Shown: positions 28,786 through 37,439 of the stretch, piece after piece
Layout: each line of letters opens with the position of its first letter
Position numbering within the stretch: position 1 is the stretch's first letter
Source: Spirochaetales bacterium
GTDB lineage: Bacteria; Spirochaetota; Spirochaetia; DSM-2461
Direction: 5' to 3'
Length of the DNA stretch: 64,000 nt
NCBI GenBank assembly: GCA_022360655.1
Contig: JAKSCK010000240.1
Span: 124,001-188,000 of the forward strand
Notes under the pieces: model-generated
What the model was told of the DNA's origin: nothing
Seen by the model: only the letters and a program-made list of their open reading frames with translations
The model's database searches: none
Program-made: the position numbers and the translations under genes

Positions 28786-28798
28786 TCGATATAGAATC

Positions 28799-31321
28799 CT
28801 AAATAAAAAGGGTATTGGTGGCCGTATCGGTGGCGGAAAGGAAGGTGGCCACTCCGCCATATTCCACGCCATCGATGAGTTCTTCTTGTTGTACTCCCAT
28901 CACATCCATACTCATGGTGCAGGCCACCAGACGAACGCCATTTTCTCGGGCAGAGGTGAACATTTCTTCCAGGCTGGCAATGCCCAGTTTCTTCATTCGC
29001 TGACGCATCATGGAGACACCCATCCCACCCATGTTCATTTTAGACAGTTTTAATTTGGAAGCATTTTTAGGGAGCATCATTCCAAACATGCGGCCCATAA
29101 AATCCTTTTTGACTTTAGGGGGTTGGGATTTCTTCAGGAGATTCAGTCCCCAAAAGGTGAAGAAAATGGTGGCGGTTTTTCCTGAACTCACGGCTCCATT
29201 GGCAATGACTAAGGAGGCCATGGCTCGGTCAAAATCATCGGAAAAAAGCACCAGGGCGGTGTCTTTTGTGCGTTGTTCCGTGGCCACAGCAGCGGGGGCT
29301 TGGCTTCCTTTTTCTATGACGGCCGCAATCCGCCCCTTTTCTTGGCTCAGTTCCAAGAGGGTGTTTCCGGTCATGGAACACCAGGCTTCCACATCTTTGG
29401 CAAAACCGGGATCTGAAGCCAATTCCACAATGCGGTCACCTTGGGCCACCGAGGAAACGGCTTTTTTGAGTTCCATGATGGGTCCTGGACATTGAAGTCC
29501 ACAGGCATCCACTTCCAAGGTTTTATAGGAAACACGGGGGGAGGGAATCCCAGCGGAGATGCCTCCGGGTGAGGAGCCTTGTTTGACGGCCAAGGTTTCA
29601 GGATCTGTGGAGTAGATATGGTCGTCCTTTCCAATGGTTTCCTGGGAAAAAATGTCTTCATTGCTTTGTTTTTGGAGGGCATGTTCCCAGGTTTTGTAGC
29701 CTCCAGAGAGATTGTACACCTTGGTGAATCCATTTTGACGCAGAATCCGTTCGGCCATGTAGGCCCGCAAACCCACACCGCAGTAGAGAATGACGCTCCT
29801 GTCCCGGCGAATCTCTGATAATCGAGAACGAATTTCTTGAAGGGGGATGTTGATGGATCCATCAATGCTTCCCACCGCAGTTTCTTCGGGGAGCCGCACA
29901 TCAATGAGCTGAATCTCATCGGCGTTTTTTTCGCTGAGCTGATTCCAGGTGATGTGCTTTGAGCGTCCGTGAAGGATGTTTTCTGCAACAAAGCCCAGAA
30001 TATTCACTGGATCTTTCGCCGAGGAATAGGGCGGAGCGTAGGCATGCTCTATTTCTGTCAAATCATGAATGCTTCCCCCGTTTCGAATGACGGTTGCAAT
30101 GGTGTCAATGCGTTTGTCCACGCCGTCAAAGCCCACAATTTGCCCACCAAAGAGTTTTCCATTTTCTGGTGAAAAGAGAATTTTGAGGGAGAGGGCTGTG
30201 GCCCCAGGATAATAACCGGCATGGCTGGAGGCATGGGTGATGCAGCTTTTGTAGGGGATTTTTTCCTTTTTCAGAATTTTTTCGGAAACACCGGTGGAGG
30301 CCACTGTGAGATCAAAAACTTTGGCAACGGCGGTTCCAATGGCGCCTTTGTACTCATGAGTATTCCCATAGGCAATGTTGTTGGCACAGATTCTCCCCTG
30401 CTTATTGGCAGGTCCGGCCAAGTAAGTGATGGTGGGCACACCTGTGATGGGAGAGGGAAATTCAATGGCATCTCCCACGGCATAAATATCCGGATCACTG
30501 GTGCGTAAATGTGAATCCACAACAATTCCCCGGGTGGGACCAATGGTGAGTCCGGCTTCCGCTGCCAAATGGGTGTCAGGACGGACTCCAATGGAGAGGA
30601 TGATGAGATCGGCATGGAGTTGACGTCCTGAATGGAGTTTGAGGTGGATCCCTTCGGGATTTTCCTGAAAGGATGACACGCCATCTTTGAGGTAGAATTC
30701 CACCCCCTGAACCTTGAGGTGCTGATGCACCTCGGCGGCCATTTCATAGTCCAAGGGAGTCATCACTTGGGCCGCCATTTCCACAATGGTGACCTTTAGT
30801 CCTGCTTCATGGAGATTTTCTGCCATTTCCAATCCAATGAATCCGGCTCCCACAACGACGGCTTTTTGGGGCCGCTGGGTTTCCAAGAAGCTCTTAATTT
30901 TGTCTGTATCCCGAACGTTCCGAACGGTGAATATTCTGGAGGACTCCACTCCTTTTAGGGGCGGCTTGACCGGTTCGGCACCTGGAGAAAGCACCAGTTT
31001 GTCATAGGATTCCTGGGATTCACTTCCATTCAAAAGATTTTTGAGGGTGATGGTTTTTTGTTTTGCTTGGATGGCCAGGACTTCTGTGTTGGTTCGGACC
31101 TGAACATTGAGCAGTTCTTCAAAGCTTTCTGGAGTTTGCACAAAGAGTCGGCTTCGATCCTGAATGGCCCCGCCAAGATAATAGGGGAGTCCACAGTTGG
31201 CATAGGAAATATGCTCGCCCCGTTCTATGAGAAGGATTTCGGCAGTTTCGTCGTTTCGTCGGAGTCGGGCAGCTGTGGTGGCTCCACCAGCCACACCACC
31301 AATGATGATGTATCGGGCCAT
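28799..31321 (-). CDS. CoA-disulfide reductase-rhodanese-TusA-DsrE four-domain fusion
   Basis: 840 residues from the ATG at 31321 (AAAGGAG upstream; the open frame extends 11 codons further without support). Domains: flavin pyridine-nucleotide disulfide reductase ~1-450 (YIIIGGVAGGATTAARL, redox Cys43 in SYANCGLPYY, VVVGAGFIGLEMAENL); rhodanese ~460-560 with active loop YCGVGLRA; TusA/SirA ~610-690 with CGLQCPGP; DsrE-like ~695-840. These fusions reduce CoA disulfides or persulfides and pass sulfane sulfur between Cys residues, in redox homeostasis or sulfur metabolism. It is a cytoplasmic, single-gene unit with an inverted repeat in its promoter region. It probably arose by serial fusion. 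Confidence 0.92.
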   Translation of the reverse strand: MARYIIIGGVAGGATTAARLRRNDETAEILLIERGEHISYANCGLPYYLGGAIQDRSRLFVQTPESFEELLNVQVRTNTEVLAIQAKQKTITLKNLLNGSESQESYDKLVLSPGAEPVKPPLKGVESSRIFTVRNVRDTDKIKSFLETQRPQKAVVVGAGFIGLEMAENLHEAGLKVTIVEMAAQVMTPLDYEMAAEVHQHLKVQGVEFYLKDGVSSFQENPEGIHLKLHSGRQLHADLIILSIGVRPDTHLAAEAGLTIGPTRGIVVDSHLRTSDPDIYAVGDAIEFPSPITGVPTITYLAGPANKQGRICANNIAYGNTHEYKGAIGTAVAKVFDLTVASTGVSEKILKKEKIPYKSCITHASSHAGYYPGATALSLKILFSPENGKLFGGQIVGFDGVDKRIDTIATVIRNGGSIHDLTEIEHAYAPPYSSAKDPVNILGFVAENILHGRSKHITWNQLSEKNADEIQLIDVRLPEETAVGSIDGSINIPLQEIRSRLSEIRRDRSVILYCGVGLRAYMAERILRQNGFTKVYNLSGGYKTWEHALQKQSNEDIFSQETIGKDDHIYSTDPETLAVKQGSSPGGISAGIPSPRVSYKTLEVDACGLQCPGPIMELKKAVSSVAQGDRIVELASDPGFAKDVEAWCSMTGNTLLELSQEKGRIAAVIEKGSQAPAAVATEQRTKDTALVLFSDDFDRAMASLVIANGAVSSGKTATIFFTFWGLNLLKKSQPPKVKKDFMGRMFGMMLPKNASKLKLSKMNMGGMGVSMMRQRMKKLGIASLEEMFTSARENGVRLVACTMSMDVMGVQQEELIDGVEYGGVATFLSATDTATNTLFI

Positions 31322-31380
31322 AATTTCTCCTTTGGATTTACGGAGCAAGAGCACATAAAGAATTGCGACTCAAAAGCTCC

Positions 31381-31408
31381 ATAGATAATTCTATATTGCA
31401 TTATCTAT
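31381..31408 (-). promoter_or_regulatory. inverted repeat, possible operator of the CoA-disulfide reductase fusion
   Basis: ATAGATAAT (31381-31389), ten bases, ATTATCTAT (31400-31408), a perfect 9-bp dyad in an AT-rich block about 60 bases upstream of the start. ArsR-family sulfur or redox regulators bind dyads of this style, and an ArsR-type protein is encoded at 62361, but no link between them is shown. Confidence 0.45.
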
Positions 31409-31456
31409 ATATTTAGAGCAACCATGTTTTTCAGAATTTTGGGAGTTTGGAAATTA

Positions 31457-32134
31457 TCAATGTGATTGAATTTCGATCATGGCTTGATCCAGCTCATGGG
31501 CTAGGATTTTTCCTCCATGGGACAGATACAAGGACTTCAAATCCTGGGATTGAAGTTCCCCCAGGCTTTTTTGAAGAAGGGACACATCATGGGAAATCAT
31601 GGAGGCACGAGCATGGCGTTGAAGAGGAAATTTCATCAGCAAATCCCCCACCAAGGCCTCTTTGTTTTCTGTGATGATGGAAAGGCTCCCTGGCGTATGT
31701 CCTGGCGTGGGCCACACATGGGCATTCACACCAAAGGAGCGTAAATCTTGAGGAGTTTCAACCAGGATATGGGGTGAGATGGGTTCTTTTAATTTCTGGG
31801 AGCCTGTTAATCGAGAGAGAATCTGAAAAAGAGGAGTTCGTGGAACCACCTCTTCTCCCCATCCCTTGGCAAGGCATTGGGCTGTTTTTTTATGACACAT
31901 GATGGGTGCATTTGTGAGCATTTGCAGTTGGGGGAGAAGGGCAAGATGGTCTGTGTGGCCATGGGTGAGAACAATGAGACTCACAGAATGGGGAGAAATC
32001 CCGGCCTTCTTCAGGAGATCTTGGGCACTTTGCGTTGAGGATGCTCCGGCATCCACCAACACCACCTGTTCTCCTACCAGGGCATAGCCCAAGGACATTC
32101 CAGGAATGGCAACGTGAATGCTTGTTGAATTCAT
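31457..32134 (-). CDS. MBL-fold metallo-hydrolase
   Basis: 225 residues starting at the ATG with GGAGA upstream (32134). Metallo-beta-lactamase signatures: VLTHGHTDHLALLPQ (HxHxDH), PTPGHTPGSLSII, ALVGDLLMK and the final YLSHGG. It binds one or two zinc/iron ions and hydrolyses a thioester, lactone or similar bond. It is encoded next to the CoA-disulfide-reductase fusion on the same strand, so a glyoxalase II or persulfide-dioxygenase-like role is possible, but the sequence does not decide between these. Cytoplasmic. Confidence 0.85.
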   Translation of the reverse strand: MNSTSIHVAIPGMSLGYALVGEQVVLVDAGASSTQSAQDLLKKAGISPHSVSLIVLTHGHTDHLALLPQLQMLTNAPIMCHKKTAQCLAKGWGEEVVPRTPLFQILSRLTGSQKLKEPISPHILVETPQDLRSFGVNAHVWPTPGHTPGSLSIITENKEALVGDLLMKFPLQRHARASMISHDVSLLQKSLGELQSQDLKSLYLSHGGKILAHELDQAMIEIQSH

Positions 32135-32215
32135 CCAATCTCCTTTTGATTTTGCAATATAAGGCATTCAGACGGAACAATTTTTATCATAACTCAATGT
32201 TTGAGATATAGAGTA

Positions 32216-33040
32216 TTACAGAGTTCTTTTGTCTGAACCCTCAATTTGTTGGAACATTTTTTCGATTTCCGTATAACTCATTGTGTCTTGAAGACACCCA
32301 AAATTCCCCTTGGAATAAATTTCTTGAATGCGCTTAAGAATGGTGGTGTATGTTGCTCGTGCTAAGGACGAACCCAAGGAAATCCGGGCTACTCCAATTT
32401 GTGAAAAATCATCGATACTGTATTGAATAAAATCTTCGCTAATCAATGCATTGACCGGGGCATCGACTTCACGACAAATACGTGCGAGTTCATCCAACGA
32501 GGGGGGGCATGGTGCATACACCACATCAGCCCCAACCGCAGCAAAGGCTTGAAGTCGGCGGATGGCTTCATCGCAGTCATACTTCTGATTCATGATACCG
32601 TCGGCACGTGCAGTGAGCACAAAATCTTGGTTGAGATGGTGAATGGAATCAACAGCGGCCTCGATTCTCTCTACAGCCAGAGTAAAAGGATATGGTTCTA
32701 AGGATGGCAGTTGGGTGTCTTCGATGGAAGCACCAGCAAGTCCGAACTTGCTTGAGAACAAAATTGTTTCGGCCACATCGGATGGACAGTGACCATATCC
32801 ATTTTCTAAGTCCCCACTCACAGGGAGTGAGGTTGCATTAACCAGCTGTTGTGCATAGTTGAGTGTTTGTTCTCGAATGATTTGTCCCATGTCTTTGACA
32901 CCAAGAGTCATGGCAAATCCTGCAGAAGTGCTTCCTATTGCTTTCGCGCCCGAGGCTGCAAGAATCTTGGCTGATCCAGAATCCCAGGCATTTGCTAGTA
33001 TGAATGGGTTACCAGGCTGGTGCATTTCTCGGAAAGTCAT
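32216..33040 (-). CDS. isocitrate lyase/PEP mutase-family enzyme
   Basis: 274 residues. The TIM-barrel start ILANAWDSGSAKILAASGAKAIGSTSAG, the Mg-binding SGDLENGYG and GASIEDTQ, and ARADGIM are typical of the phosphoenolpyruvate phosphomutase/carboxy-PEP-mutase branch; the isocitrate lyase KKCGH Cys motif is not present. The reaction is probably cleavage or mutation of a 2-oxoacid C-C or C-P bond; no phosphonate genes are nearby. The frame is open up to 33211, but the start at 33040 aligns with the family and lies seven bases after a perfect TATAAT. No Shine-Dalgarno, so leaderless is likely. Confidence 0.85.
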   Translation of the reverse strand: MTFREMHQPGNPFILANAWDSGSAKILAASGAKAIGSTSAGFAMTLGVKDMGQIIREQTLNYAQQLVNATSLPVSGDLENGYGHCPSDVAETILFSSKFGLAGASIEDTQLPSLEPYPFTLAVERIEAAVDSIHHLNQDFVLTARADGIMNQKYDCDEAIRRLQAFAAVGADVVYAPCPPSLDELARICREVDAPVNALISEDFIQYSIDDFSQIGVARISLGSSLARATYTTILKRIQEIYSKGNFGCLQDTMSYTEIEKMFQQIEGSDKRTL

Positions 33041-33047
33041 GCATTGA

Positions 33048-33053
33048 ATTATA
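33048..33053 (-). promoter_or_regulatory. -10 box of the PEP-mutase-family gene
   Basis: A perfect TATAAT seven bases before the ATG at 33040. The -35 is weak (TTGTGC at a 19-base spacing). It lies inside the artificially extended reading frame, which rules out the upstream start codons. Confidence 0.55.
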
Positions 33054-33195
33054 GAAAAAACTGATTGTACAAGCACAACATGATAAAGAGTGTAGGTAAC
33101 CAACATCACGTTCCATTGCTCAGATTCTTTCAAAATGCGCTTCAGCGCTCCATTCAATTCCCACGTAGTGATACATTCTCTCCATTGAATCATTC

Positions 33196-34689
33196 TCAAT
33201 TTCTTTCGCAAATGACATGGGCTCTCTTGGGCATTTTCTGCTCAATGGTCCAGTGGGTTTGGCAGAGGCGCTGAAGGAAGGAATGGTCATGACTCACCAG
33301 AAGAAGGGCACCTGTGAACTGTTCCAAGGCCTCTTCCAGTTTTTCAATGGAAGGCAAATCAAGATGGTTGGTGGGTTCATCCATGGCAATTAAGGCTGGA
33401 TTCTTTTCCAAGCCCCAGGAGAGGAATAGCTTTTTGATTTCTCCTGGGGAGGGATATGGGCTGCTGAGGAGACGGAGAGGATCCGAACCCAGTCGTTCCA
33501 CCCGTGAAAAGATTCGTCCCTTTTCTTCCTTGCTCCACTGGGAGGCGTGTTCTAAAAAATGGCGCTCATCTTGCCCTTGAATCTCTTGTGGGATGATGAA
33601 GGAGTGTGGGCAGGGGATAGGGTGAAACAGATGACGAAACAGGCTGCTTTTGCCTGATCCATTCGCCCCCATCAGCGCCACCCGCTCTTTTGGACCAATG
33701 AACAATTCCTTCCAGTCGAGCCAACTTTGATCCCCTAGAGGAATCTGGCCTTGGGGAAGGTGAAGCACGGCATCTCCTTGGATGGGGAGGCCATGAATTC
33801 GGATTCGTCCCTCTTTTTTCCCACCGGTTGTGTTTTGCAAATGTTCCTGGGCTTTTTTGATCCGATGATCCAATTGTGCTTTGGCGCGACCAGCTGATGC
33901 ATCGCTTCCTGATAAACGAGCGCGATCAATCTTTTCTTTCGCATCATGATCTTTTCTGGCGATTCCTCGTTTTGAGCTTCGTTTCTTCGATTGGGAAGCA
34001 AGGGTGCTTCGACGCTGATGCTCTTTTTCCAATCGTTTGAGGTGATGGAGGGCTCGTTGATGGCTTTTAAGGGCTCCTTTATGCTCTTTTTCCGCTTCAC
34101 GTTTTCCCGAGCTGTAATTTCCAGGACGGAGCTGACAACCCCTCTGATCAAAGAACAGCACCTGATCACAAAGGGAATCAAGTAAATAACGATCATGAGA
34201 GACTAAAAGGCCAATTCCTGGGTACGCCGAAAGGGCGTTTCTTAGCTGATGTGAGGCATCTGCATCCAAATGATTGGTGGGCTCATCAGCCAGGAGAACT
34301 TCAGGGGATTGATAGAGTGCGGTCGCAATTTGCGCGCGTTTTCGCTCTCCATGGCTCAATGAGTCCCAACGCCATGGCCAATCCCCTTCAAGGTGAAGCT
34401 GTGAAATTAAACGACCGGCATGGGCATCGGGATAAGAAAGGAGTTCAGGCAGATCCGAAGGCATTGCATCGGTTCTTTGAGGGCAAAGATAAACCATACC
34501 GGGAGAACGGATATGTCCTTCTTCAGGTAGAAATTCTTGTGCAATGAGGGATAGAAGTGTGGATTTTCCACATCCGTTGGCACCAACGATACCAGTCCAA
34601 CCCTTGGGGAAGGTGAGGGTGAGATGGTGAAAAAGGGGGTGAGATTGACTCTCCCAGGAATAGGAAAGGTTTTGAAGTTCAAGAAGCAC
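33196..34689 (-). CDS. ABC-F family ATPase (ribosome protection/translation factor type)
   Basis: 497 residues, two ATPase domains without membrane segments. Domain 1: GIVGANGCGKSTLL, signature LSHGERKRAQIATAL, Walker B VLLADEPTNHLD. A charged helical linker (~195-290) is followed by domain 2: ALMGANGSGKSSLFRHL, PGEIKKLFLSWGL, LIAMDEPTNHLDLPS. ABC-F proteins bind the ribosomal E site and rescue stalled or drug-blocked ribosomes. The start is GTG (34689) with TGGAG upstream. A ~185-base structured leader behind a strong promoter precedes it. Neighbouring MerR regulator and ABC exporter genes suggest drug resistance. Confidence 0.9.
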   Translation of the reverse strand: MLLELQNLSYSWESQSHPLFHHLTLTFPKGWTGIVGANGCGKSTLLSLIAQEFLPEEGHIRSPGMVYLCPQRTDAMPSDLPELLSYPDAHAGRLISQLHLEGDWPWRWDSLSHGERKRAQIATALYQSPEVLLADEPTNHLDADASHQLRNALSAYPGIGLLVSHDRYLLDSLCDQVLFFDQRGCQLRPGNYSSGKREAEKEHKGALKSHQRALHHLKRLEKEHQRRSTLASQSKKRSSKRGIARKDHDAKEKIDRARLSGSDASAGRAKAQLDHRIKKAQEHLQNTTGGKKEGRIRIHGLPIQGDAVLHLPQGQIPLGDQSWLDWKELFIGPKERVALMGANGSGKSSLFRHLFHPIPCPHSFIIPQEIQGQDERHFLEHASQWSKEEKGRIFSRVERLGSDPLRLLSSPYPSPGEIKKLFLSWGLEKNPALIAMDEPTNHLDLPSIEKLEEALEQFTGALLLVSHDHSFLQRLCQTHWTIEQKMPKRAHVICERN

Positions 34690-34864
34690 ATGTGGCTCCA
34701 GATGGCATGGATGACGCGGCCGGTAGGGGGACTACCGGAGAGGAAGGAATCGCCGCGCCGATGGACATTCATCCCAACGGGATGCCCATGCGGACGCCAG
34801 AGGCGTTATTCTGGATTTCCTTCCCCTTAGTTGTCAGACATTCCTTTTGCTCCCTGCTTCTATT
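34679..34864 (-). promoter_or_regulatory. structured leader with small ORFs upstream of the ABC-F gene
   Basis: Reading leftward from the promoter, the leader holds small ORFs: MSDN-stop at 34841, MGIPLG-stop at 34789-34769, then immediately ATG (34768) for a 29-codon frame rich in Pro and Ser whose stop (34679-34681) lies just inside the ABC-F gene. Hairpins include CATCCC-GTT-GGGATG and the strong CCGGTAG-five bases-CTACCGG (34720-34738) just before the start. This is the architecture of translation-coupled attenuation, as known for ABC-F resistance genes. Inferred. Confidence 0.45.
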
Positions 34865-34870
34865 AGCGCC

Positions 34871-34899
34871 ATCCTAGAATAGGGGGAAACTCCTGTCAA
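34871..34899 (-). promoter_or_regulatory. promoter of the ABC-F gene
   Basis: Perfect TTGACA (34894-34899), 17-base spacer, TAGGAT (34871-34876). It overlaps the region of the divergent MerR promoter (TTGTTG 34903-34908, TATGGT 34926-34931), so the MerR protein could act on both. Confidence 0.75.
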
Positions 34900-34934
34900 C
34901 GCTTGTTGCAAATTTCAGGGAGGGCTATGGTGGG

Positions 34935-35720
34935 ATGATGCACATCATCTCCTCCCTTCCCAAATTTTCGATGAAATGGGCCGCTGAGAAAACACAAATT
35001 CATCCATCAGTGCTTCGTTGGTATGAGCAGCAAGGGTTTATTTCTTCTCCTGAACGTACCCAAGGAGGACATCGGCGTTACAGTCAAAAACAGGTGTATG
35101 AAGCCATCATTGCCCAAAAAGCCATGACCATTGGGTGGATGGGGGGAGTGCTCCGACAAAGTGCACTGGAATTGGTGCGAAATACGGCTTTAGGAGATCT
35201 CTGCAGCAGTCTGGAAGGAATTGATTTTCTCCTGAAACGAATGGCCCTGGAAATAGCCCTTGCAGAAGATGCCTTGGCTGCCATTGCCGCCTGGAGGGAG
35301 GGGGATGGTTGGTTGACCCATGCATCCTCAAAACTCATCACCATCAGCCAAGCGGCCACGCTCACGGGTACCACAGCGGATCAAATACGCAATTGGGAAC
35401 GAAATGCACTGATGATTCTTCCCCGGAATCCTCAGAATGGGTACCGCATGTTTGGTGATGAGGATTTGAGTCGAATTAAAGTTCTGCGCTACTGCCGATT
35501 GGCAGGATACAGCATCACAGCCCTTCGACGTTTGATGCAAACCGTTGATGCTCAATCTTCTCTTCCACTCTCTTCTTTGCGTCAGGTGGCCAATGAGCGT
35601 TCCTCTGATGAAGAGGGCTTTGAAGCCTTTCCCACCGATCAATGGCTTCATTCCCTCACCTTCTATCAAGCGGAGCTTTCTCAGATCCCCTCACTTCTTC
35701 AACAACTCAAAAATCTCTAA
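34935..35720 (+). CDS. MerR-family regulator with two HTH domains
   Basis: About 261 residues. MerR HTH 1 (~13-55: WAAEKTQIHPSVLRWYEQQG, then GGHRRYSQKQVYEA) and MerR HTH 2 (~133-185: ITISQAATLTGTTADQIRNWE, NGYRMFGDEDLSRIKVLRYC) are joined by a helical segment; a short helical C-terminus may bind ligand. Two HTH units in one chain are uncommon and suggest asymmetric or intramolecular dyad binding. It is divergent from the ABC-F gene and just upstream of an ABC exporter, the likely targets. Two ATGs are in tandem (34935, 34938); TATGGT lies six bases before the second, AGGGAGG further up. Confidence 0.85.
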   Translation: MMHIISSLPKFSMKWAAEKTQIHPSVLRWYEQQGFISSPERTQGGHRRYSQKQVYEAIIAQKAMTIGWMGGVLRQSALELVRNTALGDLCSSLEGIDFLLKRMALEIALAEDALAAIAAWREGDGWLTHASSKLITISQAATLTGTTADQIRNWERNALMILPRNPQNGYRMFGDEDLSRIKVLRYCRLAGYSITALRRLMQTVDAQSSLPLSSLRQVANERSSDEEGFEAFPTDQWLHSLTFYQAELSQIPSLLQQLKNL

Positions 35721-35899
35721 TAGCGCACCAAGGTTTTAGCATGTCTTCAAAAGTGTTTTTGTGGAGATTTTGTTTCCAGAAGAGCACGCAAACTGGTTCA
35801 ACCCATCATGCATCAGCTTGGTGGGGGAGGTTCTTTCATGGCTGACGCTTGGAAAGAACCCATTTGAAATGACATGGATTGATGTTTCAGGAGGATGGC

Positions 35900-36640
35900 A
35901 TGGCCATCATCACAGCAAAAGCTGTTGAGAAAACGCACAAAAGTGGTGTGCACGCCTTGAAGGGAGTGAATCTGGAGTTGGATGCTGGGCAACGATTGAG
36001 TTTGCTGGGACCCAATGGAGCTGGAAAATCCACCTTGGTTCGTATTCTCACCGGACTCAGCCGACGGGATGGAGGAGTGTTGGAAGTCAACGGTTTGGAC
36101 CCCTCCTCTCATCCCCGCTCTTTGCAAGAACAGATTGGTGTGGTTCTTCAAGAGGATTGCCTTGATCCCCTCTCCACTCCCAAGTCACTTCTTTTCTTTC
36201 AATGCCAATTGTTTGGCATGGGTAAAGGACAAGCTCGGCATCGAGCCCAAGAACGACTTCATGATTTTGGGCTTCAAGCCCATCAAGAGAAGAAGGTGGG
36301 ACATCTTTCGGGAGGATTGCGACGCCGTTTGCACTGTGCTTTGGCCCTCCTGCACGCTCCCACAATCCTCTTTCTTGATGAACCCTCGGTGGGCCTTGAT
36401 CCAGAGAGTCGCCAGGATTTGTGGACTTCCCTGGATCAGGTTCTTCAGTCCATGGGAACAGCGCTCATTCTCACCACCCATTCCATGGAAGAAGCCCAGC
36501 ATTCTACTCAAGATGTGGTTCTTTTAGTGGATGGCCAAGTGGGGTACAAGGGATCCATACAGAGTTTCCTTCAGGGAGCTCAAGGTTTGGAACAGCGCTA
36601 TTTGGATTGGATGAATGAATGGAAGGAGTGCAACACATGA
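35900..36640 (+). CDS. ABC exporter ATP-binding protein
   Basis: 246 residues from the ATG at 35900 (AGGAGG six bases upstream; the ATG at 35879 has no such site). Walker A GPNGAGKSTLVRI, Q-loop GVVLQEDCLDP, signature HLSGGLRRRLHCALAL, Walker B TILFLDEPSVGLDP, switch LTTHSM. It matches the CcmA/DrrA class that pairs with ABC-2 permeases for drugs or lipids. The stop overlaps the permease start in ATGA. Confidence 0.92.
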   Translation: MAIITAKAVEKTHKSGVHALKGVNLELDAGQRLSLLGPNGAGKSTLVRILTGLSRRDGGVLEVNGLDPSSHPRSLQEQIGVVLQEDCLDPLSTPKSLLFFQCQLFGMGKGQARHRAQERLHDFGLQAHQEKKVGHLSGGLRRRLHCALALLHAPTILFLDEPSVGLDPESRQDLWTSLDQVLQSMGTALILTTHSMEEAQHSTQDVVLLVDGQVGYKGSIQSFLQGAQGLEQRYLDWMNEWKECNT

Positions 36641-37395
36641 GGCCGGCTTTCACCTTTCTTTTTCGTGGTATTCGTCAGTTGTTCCATTCTCCTTGGTCTC
36701 TTCTCATGGGATTAGGAACCAGCATTTTCTTCCTTGTGGTGTATCAAGCTGGAATGGGGGGGATTGATTATTTGAAGGCATTTGAAGGGTTGGATTACAT
36801 GACCTTTCTCTATCCCCTTGGGCTTCTTTCACTTGCCATGGGAACGGCCTCTGGAGCCGGTCCATCTCTGGCCAGTGATATTGAATCCGGATATTTTCAA
36901 CGCCTCTTTCTCTCTCCTCTTCCTCGATGGCTTTTTGGATTTGGTCCCATCTTGGCCGATGGACTGGGAACGCTTCTGGCCTCACTGCTTCTCTTGGGGC
37001 TTGGCGTTCTTTTTGGGCTCAGCTTTCACTTTGGCTTGTCTTCCCTGTTGGGGCTCTTGGCTCTTTCCAGTCTCTGGGGGCTTTTTCTCTCTGGACTTTC
37101 AGGAACCGTGATGCTTCTCAGCCGGGATGCTGGAGGTGCTCGGGCCGTCACCTCCCTTGCCTTTCCCTTGGTGTTCCTCACAGAAACATTTTTGCCCCGA
37201 GAAATGATACGTTCTTCTTGGCTCTTGGTGGTGAGCCGGTTCAATCCCCTCACCCCCATGATGCGGGCCATGCGTTTTCTCTTAGGAGGAATGGGAGAGG
37301 CCCGTCAGGTCATATTGGCGTTTGCTCTGATGGTTCCCATGGCTTTGGTGTCCGTGCTATTGGCCTGCTGGGCAGCCCATCGTTTGGAATCCTGA
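36637..37395 (+). CDS. ABC-2 type exporter permease
   Basis: 252 residues, six hydrophobic segments (for example LLMGLGTSIFFLVVYQAG, TLLASLLLLGLGVLFGL, MALVSVLLACWAAHRL) and the ABC-2 family feature LTPMMRAMRFLLGG near the C-terminus. It forms the membrane part of the exporter with the preceding ATPase. The ATG at 36637, AAGGAG eight bases upstream, overlaps the ATPase stop. Drug or lipid export is inferred from the DrrAB/MerR-type context. Confidence 0.88.
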   Translation: MRPAFTFLFRGIRQLFHSPWSLLMGLGTSIFFLVVYQAGMGGIDYLKAFEGLDYMTFLYPLGLLSLAMGTASGAGPSLASDIESGYFQRLFLSPLPRWLFGFGPILADGLGTLLASLLLLGLGVLFGLSFHFGLSSLLGLLALSSLWGLFLSGLSGTVMLLSRDAGGARAVTSLAFPLVFLTETFLPREMIRSSWLLVVSRFNPLTPMMRAMRFLLGGMGEARQVILAFALMVPMALVSVLLACWAAHRLES

Positions 37396-37408
37396 TTTTT
37401 TCGATTGA

Positions 37409-37433
37409 CCCCTGGGATCACGATTCCCAGGGG
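37409..37433. terminator. bidirectional terminator hairpin
   Basis: CCCCTGGGA (37409-37417) and TCCCAGGGG (37425-37433) around seven bases, between the convergent exporter permease and purU. Confidence 0.7.
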
Positions 37434-37439
37434 TGGGGG

